From assembly GCA_030539115.1 (NCBI GenBank), contig JAUNSR010000015.1, positions 1 to 64,000 on the forward strand: a DNA stretch of 64,000 nucleotides. Reading direction: 5' to 3'. Under the pieces are notes generated by a model. That model searched no databases, was not told the origin of the DNA, and saw only the letters and a list, made by a program, of their open reading frames with translations. How positions within the stretch are numbered: position 1 is the first letter of the stretch; the number at the start of each line of letters is the position of its first letter. Below, one piece after another: positions 8,821-17,049 of this stretch. This DNA comes from Bacteroidales bacterium (GTDB taxonomy: Bacteria; Bacteroidota; Bacteroidia; Bacteroidales; JAUNSR01). The position numbers and the translations under genes are program-made.

Positions 8821-9414
8821 TTATTCACCCGCCGCTTCCATAGCTTTGTTGATAATTGAATCCTTGATGCTGTCCAGTCCTCCCATACTGCTAAGGAACA
8901 GTCCGCCAATAAGCACGATAAGCACGCTCAGCACAATACCGATTAGCATTAGCACTAACATCGCCTTTGCCAGATTGGACTGGTTCACCTTACGGCAACC
9001 ACCGCACGCCCAGACAATCAGCAGAATCAGATTCACTATCGGGAGAAGCATCATCAGAAAAATACAGATAAATCCTCCGGTAGACACAGGAGCATAACGG
9101 CTGCCCACAGGCGGAGGTATTTCAACACCATGCACGATCACCGCCGCAGGTGTAAAGATAGGGACGGACGGTTGCTGTCCTTGTACTGGAGCGGTATAAA
9201 TTGGTGATGGTTGCTGCACAGGTGCAGGTTGCGGTTGAACAGGTTGTTGCACAATTGTTGTTTCCGCAGGAATAGTCTGTCGCTGTTCTACTTTTATCTC
9301 TTGTTGCGGTGACGACACCTCGGTCGCCTCGGCTGATGGTACGGGTGCTCCGCATCCTGTACAGAAGCGTACTCTGTCCGGTAACTTTGCCCCGCAATTT
9401 ATGCAATAACTCAT
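8821..9414 (-). CDS. Zinc-ribbon membrane protein with Pro/Gln-rich linker
   Basis: A 197-residue product. Residues 3-22 form a zinc ribbon (CINCG, then CTGCG). Residues 30-95 are a Pro/Gln/Val-rich disordered linker. Two hydrophobic hairpin segments follow (GFICIFLMMLLPIVNLILLI and AMLVLMLIGIVLSVLIVLIG) around a short Cys-containing loop (CGGCRK). Its start codon overlaps the stop of the upstream gene by four bases, so translation is probably coupled. Small zinc-ribbon proteins of this layout are common in Bacteroidota and have no agreed function. Confidence 0.8.
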   Translation of the reverse strand: MSYCINCGAKLPDRVRFCTGCGAPVPSAEATEVSSPQQEIKVEQRQTIPAETTIVQQPVQPQPAPVQQPSPIYTAPVQGQQPSVPIFTPAAVIVHGVEIPPPVGSRYAPVSTGGFICIFLMMLLPIVNLILLIVWACGGCRKVNQSNLAKAMLVLMLIGIVLSVLIVLIGGLFLSSMGGLDSIKDSIINKAMEAAGE

Positions 9415-10139
9415 TTTTTGTTTGGTATTAGTTTTTCATCATTAAATGCCGCCACCGCAATGTCTGCATAAGCATAATATATAGTGCTGGCGGTCGGTAT
9501 GAAATCGAGGTAAAACCGTCGCATTTTTTGCCACTTGTTAAGTTGTTCCACAGTACCTGCGAAATCTACATTGTATGCTGTGGCAAGCAAACCGACACGT
9601 CGGTCGGCTGTCATAGCCGCTATCTCTACCTCACGTTTGATAATCAGACGCACAAACATACTCAGATAGATACATTGCCATTTGCTTTCAACGAGCCTTT
9701 TAATTCGTGCACTACGTGCTTGTACGTTGTCGCTACAATCGAAATAGAGCCCATACTCGTGCCGCATAGTGCTGTGCATCCATGCCGATTCTACCATCTC
9801 GATAAACGATGGTTTCATTTGAAACATGCCTATCGAAAAATCGGCACTCTGCTTGCCGCCCTGCACATAAAGAGCCCTCACGGCACCCTGCTCCATGTAG
9901 TCACGCAGGTGGGAGTATCTGAGCAGTTCGGGAAACACTATCGCTTCGCATTCACGTGCATCCAAATCGAACTCGGCGAATACCTCGTTCCACATTTGCC
10001 CATTTTCAGCCACGCACTCCATTGCACGCTCCCAATCTTTACTTAAAATCTGCTCATAACTCTGCGATTGGTGATTGACTTTGACAGCTGGAGCAAGCAA
10101 TGAAAACACGCAGACCGCTATCAGAGTTTGTAGGTGCAT
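9411..10139 (-). CDS. Exported transglycosylase-like protein
   Basis: A signal peptide (MHLQTLIAVCVFSLLAPAVK) precedes a 220-residue helical domain. The segment ECEAIVFPELLRYS followed by ADFSIGMFQMKPSFIEMVE matches the way a lytic transglycosylase/lysozyme-like fold presents its catalytic Glu and the following G-x-F-Q-M-x-P-S strand; the Glu of FPE or of CEA would be the acid. A later stretch (GLLATAYNVDF) corresponds to the A-Y-N segment seen in SLT domains. It may cut or bind peptidoglycan in the periplasm. It overlaps the upstream gene by 19 bases and the downstream one by four, so all three are co-translated. Confidence 0.65.
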   Translation of the reverse strand: MHLQTLIAVCVFSLLAPAVKVNHQSQSYEQILSKDWERAMECVAENGQMWNEVFAEFDLDARECEAIVFPELLRYSHLRDYMEQGAVRALYVQGGKQSADFSIGMFQMKPSFIEMVESAWMHSTMRHEYGLYFDCSDNVQARSARIKRLVESKWQCIYLSMFVRLIIKREVEIAAMTADRRVGLLATAYNVDFAGTVEQLNKWQKMRRFYLDFIPTASTIYYAYADIAVAAFNDEKLIPNKK

Positions 10140-11785
10140 TTTGTAAATTCATCGTTACTATAATCGTAAATGATAAATTCTATTTTGTCGGACGAAGCCT
10201 TTACAGCCATCGGGTATAGCGTTGTTCCGTCGTGCAGCGTCAGTGAGCCGTCGCGTGTGTAAACAACCTTGCGTTTACCGCTGCGCGATGTCCACTCTCC
10301 ATACTGTGTAGCTTCACTATTACGCCCGTCCTTCTTTACTGAGAAATCGAACGGCCCGTCGCTACTCAACTTTACGCGCGTGCCGTTCTCCAATTTGTAG
10401 TATTCGTTCACAATCCCGTTACTCTTGGCTATCAAAAGGATCGAGTTATTGGTGAAGTCGTCTAAATTTCCGCTGAATCCGCTCTCGCTCCACAATAGGG
10501 ATTCGCCCTTTTCCAGTTTGAAAAAGGTCTCTCGGTGGACGGGCAGTACTGTTGGCTGCGGGAAATCGGTATAAGCTTCATTAAGAATATCAACACACTG
10601 TGTGACGATGTTCAGCGGCATACGCCCCACCACACATTTCGGGATCATCTGTGCGCTCGCCATGTCGGCATACAGCGTCTCAGCCTCAGACAGCAGCTTT
10701 TTGGTGTTGTCAAGGCGCAGTTGCAGTCCGTTCAAATAGATTTTGGCGGCGCGTGTACGGTAATTTTTCATTATCGCATCGGCTTGGTCATATAGCGCGT
10801 CTACTTTATCCTGATCGCTCTCTGCCCATATCTGATCATAGATGCTTTGGAGTTGCGACTCGTATTCCGAAGCTATCTGCTCGCAACTTTTAACCACACC
10901 CGGCTCGCCTTTGCGTTGAGCCATCACCTTATCGGCAAACGCCGATAGTTTCTGTTCAAGTTGCGCCACTTCGGCGTTTATACCGGCAGTTACATTGCCT
11001 ATACTGTTTGCCATATCCATCATGCCAGACATTCCTTGCATCATCTCTTGGCTCATAGCTATCATCTCTTGTTGCAGACTTTCCCTCTCTTGTTTGTCAG
11101 CAGCCGTAAGCGTTCCTTTTTTCTCTTTCTTCTCCAGTTCGTTAATTCGCTTTTCTATCTGTTCCAACCGCGCTTCGTTTTTTTCGGCTTTTGCCGATAT
11201 GTCGTCAGGGTTTGCACCACCGAGCATGGCATCCTGTATCTTCTTTTCGAGACGGGCACGCTCTGCTTCGGACAGGTTCGAGTCTTCGAGCTTCTTCATC
11301 TCGTCGGGCGTAAGCCCCAGCTTGCCCGACAATTCGTTGTAGAGTTTATCACGCATAACTTTCAACTCTTCATCGTCGCAACCCTGCTGATCGTCCAATT
11401 CTTCGATGCGCATCTCGATGGATACCAATCTGTTGTAGTAAGTTTCGCGTGCTTCGGGCGTGGGGTTGACAATTTGGGATACTGACGGCAGCGATGGCAA
11501 CTCCGACATCAATGCACGTGCATTGGCAGCCGTGCTCGGTTTCACAACGCCGTCCCACGACACCGTTGTGCGACGCAATTTTGGTATGCGGTCGGTAACG
11601 GTGGGAGTTTTTGCAGGCTGAGTCTGCTCGCCGGCTTTGTCGGCCGTGGCATCCTGATCCACACCGACCACTTTGTTCATGGCATTTTCGGCTTTCTGTT
11701 TCATCTTCTTCAAGAAGCCTTGTGCCTGCACGGGTTGCGAAAATGCTACCCCGAGCAATAAAAGCAAATAGAGTATCTTTTTCAT
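10121..11785 (-). CDS. Exported coiled-coil protein of unknown function
   Basis: I start at the ATG complementary to 11783-11785, which gives a signal peptide (MKKILYLLLLLGVAFSQPVQ). A longer frame to 11842 would prefix 19 residues encoded by the repeat region and spoil the signal. After cleavage comes a Lys-rich amphipathic stretch (GFLKKMKQKAENAMNKVVG), then long heptad-like helices from about residue 120 to 370 (KNEARLEQIEKRINELEKKE, then Met/Gln-rich helices). A C-terminal beta domain follows (about 400-554) with GEWTSRSGKRKVVYTRDGSL. The N-terminal style is shared with the OmpA-like protein next door. It is probably periplasmic and tied to the envelope. No family recognised. Confidence 0.75.
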   Translation of the reverse strand: MKKILYLLLLLGVAFSQPVQAQGFLKKMKQKAENAMNKVVGVDQDATADKAGEQTQPAKTPTVTDRIPKLRRTTVSWDGVVKPSTAANARALMSELPSLPSVSQIVNPTPEARETYYNRLVSIEMRIEELDDQQGCDDEELKVMRDKLYNELSGKLGLTPDEMKKLEDSNLSEAERARLEKKIQDAMLGGANPDDISAKAEKNEARLEQIEKRINELEKKEKKGTLTAADKQERESLQQEMIAMSQEMMQGMSGMMDMANSIGNVTAGINAEVAQLEQKLSAFADKVMAQRKGEPGVVKSCEQIASEYESQLQSIYDQIWAESDQDKVDALYDQADAIMKNYRTRAAKIYLNGLQLRLDNTKKLLSEAETLYADMASAQMIPKCVVGRMPLNIVTQCVDILNEAYTDFPQPTVLPVHRETFFKLEKGESLLWSESGFSGNLDDFTNNSILLIAKSNGIVNEYYKLENGTRVKLSSDGPFDFSVKKDGRNSEATQYGEWTSRSGKRKVVYTRDGSLTLHDGTTLYPMAVKASSDKIEFIIYDYSNDEFTKCTYKL

Positions 11786-11812
11786 ATCCGTTCGTATTTT
11801 TAAGTTTATCAG

Positions 11813-12000
11813 GTTTGACGCTCTGCACTTACTGCTTGACAAATTCGCTTCGCGCTTTTGTCGCGCGACTCGGCAGAGCCTTCAAACTTCGTTTGACGCT
11901 CTGCACTCACTGCTTGACAAATTCGCTTCGCGCTTTTGTCGCGCGACTCGGCAGAGCTTTCAAACTTCGTTTGACGCTCTGCACTCACTGCTTGACAAAC
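11813..12000. repeat. 78-bp tandem repeat, 2.4 copies, hairpin-forming
   Basis: Units start at 11813, 11891 and 11969, exactly 78 bases apart; the third is cut at about 12000 inside the OmpA-like gene. The two full units differ at very few positions. Read on the transcript (minus) strand, each unit holds two hairpins: GCAGAGC...GCTCTGC enclosing TCAAAC-GAA-GTTTGA, and TCGCGC...GCGCGA with a GACAAAA loop. The sequence ending the OmpA-like gene (coding for VKQ-stop) is the start of the repeat, so the array looks like a duplication of the gene's 3-prime end with its terminator-like hairpin. Confidence 0.9.
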
Positions 12001-13244
12001 TCCACACGACGGTTCTTGGCACGTCCCTCATCGGTCGAGTTGTCGGCAATCGGTGAGTTCTGACCTTTGCCTACTGAAGTAAGACGGTCTTGCGTGATGC
12101 CTAACTCCACAAGCTTGGCTACAATAGCTGCACTGCGCTGTTCGCTGAGTGTTTGGTTGGAGGCTGCGTTACCTGTGGCGTCGGTGTGTCCCTCGACTGA
12201 GAATTTCAGGTCGGGGTTCTCGGTCATCAGTTGTACGATGCGGTTGATTTCGCCCATTGATTCGGGTTTGATAACAGATTTGCCCACATCGAAAGTAATG
12301 CCGTAGGTGATGAATTTGCCGTCGGACATCATGCGGTCGTAGAGTGGAACCGCGCCTTGAGCGATACGAATATTACGAATATACAATGCTTTATAGCGAA
12401 ATGTACATTGGACAACCAATTTAACGGGCTGTTTAACGTTAGGAAGAGCACAGATACGAGTTTCGTTGGTATAACATTTAAGTGCCCGTTTATTAAATGA
12501 AAGGGAAAAATGATGCCATCCCGGACCACCTAAATTTACAAGTCCGTCAACAGGATTTGAACGTCTTTCTTCATTATTAGGGGTACGAAATCTAATGTCA
12601 AAATTATGCGTTGATACATTTCTCTGAATACAAGTGGTAAAAATGTCACTGTTATTTTCATCCTTCAATATCAATTTTGCAGGTCCGTTCACATCGTCAT
12701 ATTTTTCACCTCCATAATAATCAAATTCAATAGTAAACTTTTCGGGCAAATAGGAACTCATGTCTTTCATAAGAGGACATATCTCAGTGTTTAAATCCAA
12801 CTGAATGGCTTTCATTCCGTCCACTTCTACAATTTCGGCATTGCCTTTTATCAAATCCCATTGCGAAGGAAATTCTCCCATTTGCTCATTTGTTACGTTA
12901 TCTTCAAAGATAATCTCGTCGCCAGCCACAAAGTCGAACTTATTCCAACTCATTTGAGCGGATTTCTTTTGTTGCTGTCCTCCTGCTTCTGCCACTTGTC
13001 CGTCGGCATCCGCAGTGCCTGCGGTATTGGCTGTTTCGCCTTTCTGATCCTTGCCTTTACCCGTTACGGCATCTTCAGCCTTGTCGAAAGCCTTGTCCAC
13101 GGCTTTCTCCGTTTTCTCTTCCACTTTTCGTTTTGCCTTTTCTTCGACCTTTTTACCTAATTTATTGAGCCAACTCTGCGAGTAGGCTTCGGTTGCGCTT
13201 CCCATTATGAAAAGCAACAATGCTAATGTGATAATTCGTTTCAT
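11985..13244 (-). CDS. OmpA-family protein with internal beta-sandwich domain
   Basis: Signal peptide (MKRIITLALLLFIMGSATEA), a Lys/Glu coiled coil at residues 30-75 (KKVEEKAKRKVEEKTEKAVD), and a LamG/concanavalin-like middle domain (about 105-310, with FTIEFDYYGGEKYDD and GWHHFSLSFNKRALKCY). The C-terminal OmpA/MotB peptidoglycan-binding domain follows (FDVGKSVIKPE, VEGHTDATGN, LSEQRSAAIVAKLVELGI, GRAKNRRVEF). It should tether the envelope to the cell wall. The middle domain is encoded by noticeably AT-richer DNA than the two ends, which suggests domain replacement. It is the second gene of the operon. Its stop codon lies in the 78-bp repeat. Confidence 0.9.
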   Translation of the reverse strand: MKRIITLALLLFIMGSATEAYSQSWLNKLGKKVEEKAKRKVEEKTEKAVDKAFDKAEDAVTGKGKDQKGETANTAGTADADGQVAEAGGQQQKKSAQMSWNKFDFVAGDEIIFEDNVTNEQMGEFPSQWDLIKGNAEIVEVDGMKAIQLDLNTEICPLMKDMSSYLPEKFTIEFDYYGGEKYDDVNGPAKLILKDENNSDIFTTCIQRNVSTHNFDIRFRTPNNEERRSNPVDGLVNLGGPGWHHFSLSFNKRALKCYTNETRICALPNVKQPVKLVVQCTFRYKALYIRNIRIAQGAVPLYDRMMSDGKFITYGITFDVGKSVIKPESMGEINRIVQLMTENPDLKFSVEGHTDATGNAASNQTLSEQRSAAIVAKLVELGITQDRLTSVGKGQNSPIADNSTDEGRAKNRRVEFVKQ

Positions 13245-13259
13245 ATTCGTCTGTTTTTA

Positions 13260-13562
13260 TTACGTTATATGTTTATTTGTAAGCATGCTATCATTGAAAC
13301 AGTAACACAGATAAAATATCATTGCCACGCAAGCAATAGTAATAACAGAAATAATCAAGACTATTAAGGTAGCTCGGGCCCAATTGATTTTTGAAACGGA
13401 CACTTTAGACCGGTCGGCATAAGCCAAATATACCAGCATAACGATATTGACCACAGGAATAACCATAATGGTCATAACGGCAATCCATTCATGTACTGAT
13501 ACAAAAGGAGAATCGCCTAAATCATCTCCATTCGTGTACTGATCTATCCATTTCCGAAACAT
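13260..13562 (-). CDS. Small two-helix membrane protein
   Basis: A 100-residue product with a polar start (MFRKWIDQYTNGDDLGDSPF) and two hydrophobic segments (WIAVMTIMVIPVVNIVMLVY and ATLIVLIISVITIACVAMIF) around a basic loop. The arrangement of the helices resembles the tail of the zinc-ribbon protein at 8821-9414 (PIVNLILLI there, PVVNIVMLV here), so it may be a ribbon-less relative. First gene of the leftward operon, directly behind a well-formed promoter. Confidence 0.75.
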   Translation of the reverse strand: MFRKWIDQYTNGDDLGDSPFVSVHEWIAVMTIMVIPVVNIVMLVYLAYADRSKVSVSKINWARATLIVLIISVITIACVAMIFYLCYCFNDSMLTNKHIT

Positions 13563-13583
13563 TGCTCTCTATTTTATCAAGAG

Positions 13584-13616
13584 CAAAATTAGGATGAGAC
13601 CTAAGCTGAAAGCAAA
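13584..13616 (-). promoter_or_regulatory. Promoter of the eleven-gene envelope operon
   Basis: On the minus strand a TTTG (13613-13616) is followed after 21 bases by TAATTTTG (13584-13591), an excellent match to the Bacteroidota sigma-ABfr promoter. Transcription would start about 15-20 bases before the first operon gene, at 13562. Confidence 0.75.
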
Positions 13617-13634
13617 AAATAGGAGTAAGATTAT

Positions 13635-13657
13635 GTAAGGATGGGTACTATCCTTAC
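13635..13657. promoter_or_regulatory. Perfect 8-bp inverted repeat between regulator and operon
   Basis: GTAAGGAT (13635-13642), seven-base spacer, ATCCTTAC (13650-13657). It lies 26 bases after the stop of the 7TM-AraC gene and 19 bases upstream of the operon -33 box. It has no T-run on the minus strand, so an operator for the AraC-type regulator is as likely as a terminator. Confidence 0.5.
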
Positions 13658-13682
13658 AAAAAACAGGCAAAAATGAATAACA

Positions 13683-14819
13683 TTACTTGTTTTGGTGCAT
13701 TTGCAACCATTGAGAGGTGGTCATACCTGTACTTTTCTTAAATGCACTACTGAACACGGCACGGGAGTTAAAGCCACACATCTCAGCCAAAGTATCCAAC
13801 GTGTAATTGTTTTCTTTGTAGGACGGAAGCATAAATTTTGCCTTTTCGATACGCATATGGTTGACCATCTCGAAAAAGTTTTTTCCGATGATGGTATTGA
13901 TTGCTTTAGAAAGATTGTTGTAACTGATACCTGTTGCAGTCGACAAATCGCGTAAGGTAAGTTGGGGGTTAGTATATGCCTGAGTAGTTTGAAGGTAGTC
14001 TAAAATTTGTTCTGCATATTCCTTTAGTTGACCAAGGTTATTGGGTTCAATTGTTGTTTTTTCACCATTTTCAACCTGAATGTCTTCTATAGATAAGGAT
14101 TGCAGTTGAGAAATCCTGATTCCAATCAGAGCGTGATACACCAAATAGCACATTGCTATTACGTTCAAAATCTGCGGTAACCACGCATCCGTACGAGGCC
14201 ACAAAGTATAACCTACAAATACCACAAAGAATAGCCCTGCAAACAGCATTATAAACTTTGGTATCCATAAGTTATACATCCATTCGGTCTCGGAAAGATT
14301 ATCTCCGATAAGTCGCTTTACTCGAATAAGATAAACGAAGATTATTGTAAAATAGACAAACATTTGAATGAACACTATTGCCGCATTGATATCTCCGAGC
14401 CACATATCATCGCCCGTATTTTCGTATATCATAAAGTCGAATCTGTCGGATGTCGGCAGAGAGAAAGTGTAAATCAAATATACAGCTAAGGCCACCGCTG
14501 TCGGAATAAAATGTAGATACTGCCGCGGTGTAAATCGGAATTGTCGATTGAAATTACGATATACAAATAGCCACAACAGAGGCATCAGCATTGTATTGAC
14601 CGAATAGGAAAAAGGTGCGAACCAAGCAGCTGCCTCATACCATTGTTCGCTTCGACATGTATTGTACAAATACGCAGGTATAGTGGTGAGCACTATAATG
14701 GCAGCAGCGTAAGCATTCTCTCCCTTGAATTTTGTTGTTACAAGTAAAAGCATAGCCAAAAGCATCAGCACTAATATTGCAGAGGCATTGATAATTACTA
14801 TGAATTCATTGTATCCCAC
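13683..14819 (-). CDS. Membrane-anchored AraC-family regulator (7TM-type)
   Basis: A 378-residue protein. Seven hydrophobic segments in residues 1-240 (for example INASAILVLMLLAMLLLVTT, PKFIMLFAGLFFVVFVGYTL, ILNVIAMCYLVYHALIGIRI) form a membrane sensor. The C-terminal 110 residues are an AraC helix-turn-helix pair (LTLRDLSTATGISYNNLSKA and YTLDTLAEMCGFNSRAVFSS, ending FKKSTGMTTSQW). This layout is common in Bacteroidota, where the sensor controls the neighbouring envelope genes. It sits immediately upstream of, and on the same strand as, the eleven-gene operon with an inverted repeat between, so it is the obvious candidate regulator. The ligand is unknown. Confidence 0.9.
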   Translation of the reverse strand: MGYNEFIVIINASAILVLMLLAMLLLVTTKFKGENAYAAAIIVLTTIPAYLYNTCRSEQWYEAAAWFAPFSYSVNTMLMPLLWLFVYRNFNRQFRFTPRQYLHFIPTAVALAVYLIYTFSLPTSDRFDFMIYENTGDDMWLGDINAAIVFIQMFVYFTIIFVYLIRVKRLIGDNLSETEWMYNLWIPKFIMLFAGLFFVVFVGYTLWPRTDAWLPQILNVIAMCYLVYHALIGIRISQLQSLSIEDIQVENGEKTTIEPNNLGQLKEYAEQILDYLQTTQAYTNPQLTLRDLSTATGISYNNLSKAINTIIGKNFFEMVNHMRIEKAKFMLPSYKENNYTLDTLAEMCGFNSRAVFSSAFKKSTGMTTSQWLQMHQNK

Positions 14820-14849
14820 TATAATATATTTACATTATCTATTATGCTG

Positions 14850-14881
14850 CAAATATAGTGGAAATTATTGGTTATTACAAT
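14850..14881 (-). promoter_or_regulatory. Promoter of the 7TM-AraC gene
   Basis: Minus strand: ATTG (14878-14881), 20 bases, TATATTTG (14850-14857), which matches TAnnTTTG exactly. The start codon at 14819 follows 30 bases later. Confidence 0.65.
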
Positions 14882-14963
14882 CTTATGTCCACCATGCAAG
14901 ATATTGTACATCGTATTGTATCTGTGTCGTAGTATTTTTTATAAATCATCGATACAATAATAA

Positions 14964-16283
14964 TTACATATCCGTAATATCAAAACAAGTCCAGTCAACA
15001 TCATACTTGTTTAGTACCTTTGTTTTCAGAACTTCTATCTTTGCCTCAAGCAACTGAGGCTTGAAGTTTTTCTTTTGTCGTTTTACTTCAGCTACCAATG
15101 CTCTCTTATTATCCAACGACACGGCTACAATATCTACTTCGTTCTGAGAACCCTTAGGTTCCCACCACGAACCAATAGCCCGATACTCAAAACTTTCCTG
15201 CATCTTTTGCTTTAAGTAGAGTTCCAATGTCTTACCGGAATAAGTCGGATAATCATCATTAATAAAATGGGATAGTCCCTCGAAGTTGCCTAACTCAATA
15301 AGAGTTCTATTTCGCTCGATATATCTGAACCAGAATCGTAGGAAGTTATCCGACACTTCATATCGAACGGTCTGGGAACCCTCTTTTGCAAACAGTGGAC
15401 GATGTTTTTTGATAACCTCATAAACGGTTTCCAATTTATTTAGCTGACCGCCGATACTCTTTTCTCCCATAAATGCCTCAATCTGAGATTGAGTGTTCAT
15501 TCCCGAAGAGATAGCATCTAAAATAGAGAAGTAGTTGCCGTATTTCTTTCCAAACTCCTGAATCAGCAGATTACGCCCTTCATCAATAAACGGAGAGTCG
15601 CTCTGACAGATGTATTTTATCATTTTAGGGATTGTCAGGGCTTTGTTATCGACCAACAATTCAACATATTTAGGTACGCCGCCTGTGTAGGTATATAGAG
15701 CCAATAGTTCATCATTTGTATAGCCGGGCTTATAATCACTCATAATCTCTTTGAGAATCGAAGTCGTAAAAGGAGTGAGCTTAATCATAGCATCTGCACG
15801 ACCAAACAGAGGCTCTTTCTTGTCTTGAAAAATCTTGGTCATCAATGAGTATATCGAGCCACTCACTATGAAATTTATATTCGTAACCGTGCGATATTGG
15901 TCCCAATAGTTTTGAATGTCGCTGTAAACATACTCATTGATATTGATGAACTCTTGGAATTCGTCAATCACCAGCGTAAATTTTTGGTTCTTACCTTGTT
16001 CCAACAGAAAGCGGAACACCTCAATAAAAGAGTCCATCTTGGGAACAAAAACAGATAATTGTCGTTCTATTTCTGTACAAAAGCTACTGCACAAATCAGC
16101 CTCACTTTTTCGGTTCACAAAAAGATATACAATTACATCATCTTTCAATGCGTTTAAAATAAGCGATGTTTTACCTATTCTGCGACGCCCTGTTATCACA
16201 GTTAGTTTGGAGTGATCATTATATGACATCTCCTTTATTCGTTGCAGCTCGGCAATTTCTGATGTGCGATTATAAAACCTCAT
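14964..16283 (-). CDS. AAA-type ATPase with DUF234-like C-terminal nuclease domain
   Basis: I choose the ATG complementary to 16281-16283 because the family begins M-x-F-Y-N-R; a longer frame starts at 16319. Features: Walker A GRRRIGKTSL (about residues 34-43), Walker B TLVIDEFQEF, sensor-like FIVSGSIYSLM, a winged-helix linker (MNTQSQIEAFMGEKSIGGQL), and a C-terminal domain with W-x-x-K-G-x-x-x-E-V-D-I-V and a VAEVK strand typical of restriction-fold nucleases. Such archaeal-type ATPases are frequent in Bacteroidota and are suspected of defence or mobile-element roles, without proof. It is a lone gene with unusual palindromic DNA around its start. Composition is intermediate between the GC-rich operon and the AT-rich remainder. 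Confidence 0.88.
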   Translation of the reverse strand: MRFYNRTSEIAELQRIKEMSYNDHSKLTVITGRRRIGKTSLILNALKDDVIVYLFVNRKSEADLCSSFCTEIERQLSVFVPKMDSFIEVFRFLLEQGKNQKFTLVIDEFQEFININEYVYSDIQNYWDQYRTVTNINFIVSGSIYSLMTKIFQDKKEPLFGRADAMIKLTPFTTSILKEIMSDYKPGYTNDELLALYTYTGGVPKYVELLVDNKALTIPKMIKYICQSDSPFIDEGRNLLIQEFGKKYGNYFSILDAISSGMNTQSQIEAFMGEKSIGGQLNKLETVYEVIKKHRPLFAKEGSQTVRYEVSDNFLRFWFRYIERNRTLIELGNFEGLSHFINDDYPTYSGKTLELYLKQKMQESFEYRAIGSWWEPKGSQNEVDIVAVSLDNKRALVAEVKRQKKNFKPQLLEAKIEVLKTKVLNKYDVDWTCFDITDM

Positions 16284-16303
16284 AAGTCGTATTTTTTTAT
16301 CAG

Positions 16304-16317
16304 CGGTAAATTTTACC
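16304..16317. promoter_or_regulatory. Near-palindrome at the start of the ATPase gene
   Basis: CGGTAAA followed directly by TTTTACC, a 13-14 base palindrome spanning the upstream alternative start. It repeats the half-site of the larger inverted repeat at 16369-16403, so both may bind one protein. Confidence 0.4.
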
Positions 16318-16368
16318 ACTGTTGCAAAGATAATAAAAATAATGCCATAACGTTCTTTTTTGCCTTAC

Positions 16369-16403
16369 TTTTTTACCGCCGTAAAATTAACTACGGTAAA
16401 AAA
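16369..16403. promoter_or_regulatory. Inverted repeat upstream of the ATPase gene
   Basis: TTTTTTACCG (16369-16378) and CGGTAAAAAA (16394-16403) are perfect 10-base inverted arms, with CGTA/TACG extending the symmetry inward. Located about 85 bases upstream of the chosen start. Likely an operator or promoter-region hairpin. Confidence 0.45.
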
Positions 16404-17049
16404 CACTGATTTGATTTTTCTATTTTTTAGTGCAAGGTGCAAATTTATATATAGATATAGTTTACACCTTGCACTTATTGAAAAAGACTGGAAATAAAAT
16501 ATTTATAAATTTCTGAGATATTATGTATATTTGAACCCGAAATAGTTGTAGCAACTAAAGTGCCGAACGAAGCCAAATAACATTATTTGAAATTTGGGGC
16601 TAATTAGTAACCGCGATTTCGAATATAGATATAATAACTTGATTTTTAAAAATATAGGGTCAGAGGTTCATAATACTCTCTTCCCGCTGAACTAACTGGA
16701 CAATAAACAGACAAGTTTCACAAATTCATTGAATTGTGGAATTTTTTTTATGTTCTTTGGAGAACGTAGCGGGGACTAATTGTAAAAAAACACAATTGAG
16801 GCAAATGAATAATTTGTTATTTATGAATAGATGCATTTCCTGAAAAATTAAAAACTAAAGAAACATATCCACTTAGAAGATGTTTGTCAATTATTGATAT
16901 ATTTTCATCTTCTGCCCGAATATGTTCATATTTAATAACAAGTGAATTGCATAATTCCGAAAGATAATAGTAAGCAAGCTCCATATTCTACTATAATAAA
17001 ATCACCTATTATTGATGAATTATAATTGATGGAATATTTATTAATATAA
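16404..17049. other. Gene-poor stretch at the composition boundary
   Basis: No convincing gene. At 16670-16697 the sequence GTCAGAGGTTCATAATACTC followed by TCTTCCCGCT looks like the degenerate T-arm and 3-prime acceptor of a tRNA, as is left at an integration site. A hairpin (TTCACAA...TTGTGGAA, about 16715-16742) is followed by eight Ts and could be a rightward terminator. From here on the DNA is uniformly AT-rich. A 68-codon minus-strand frame at 16932-17138 is rejected because much of it is a repeat copy. Confidence 0.4.

Noticed and set aside
11813-12000. CRISPR array
   Set aside because: Direct repeats are contiguous with no variable spacers, and the unit includes a gene's stop codon.
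11611-12063. A 150-codon plus-strand frame with a 26-residue internal repeat
   Set aside because: The peptide repeat is only the 78-bp DNA repeat read on the wrong strand. Genes with signal peptides and OmpA motifs occupy the other strand.
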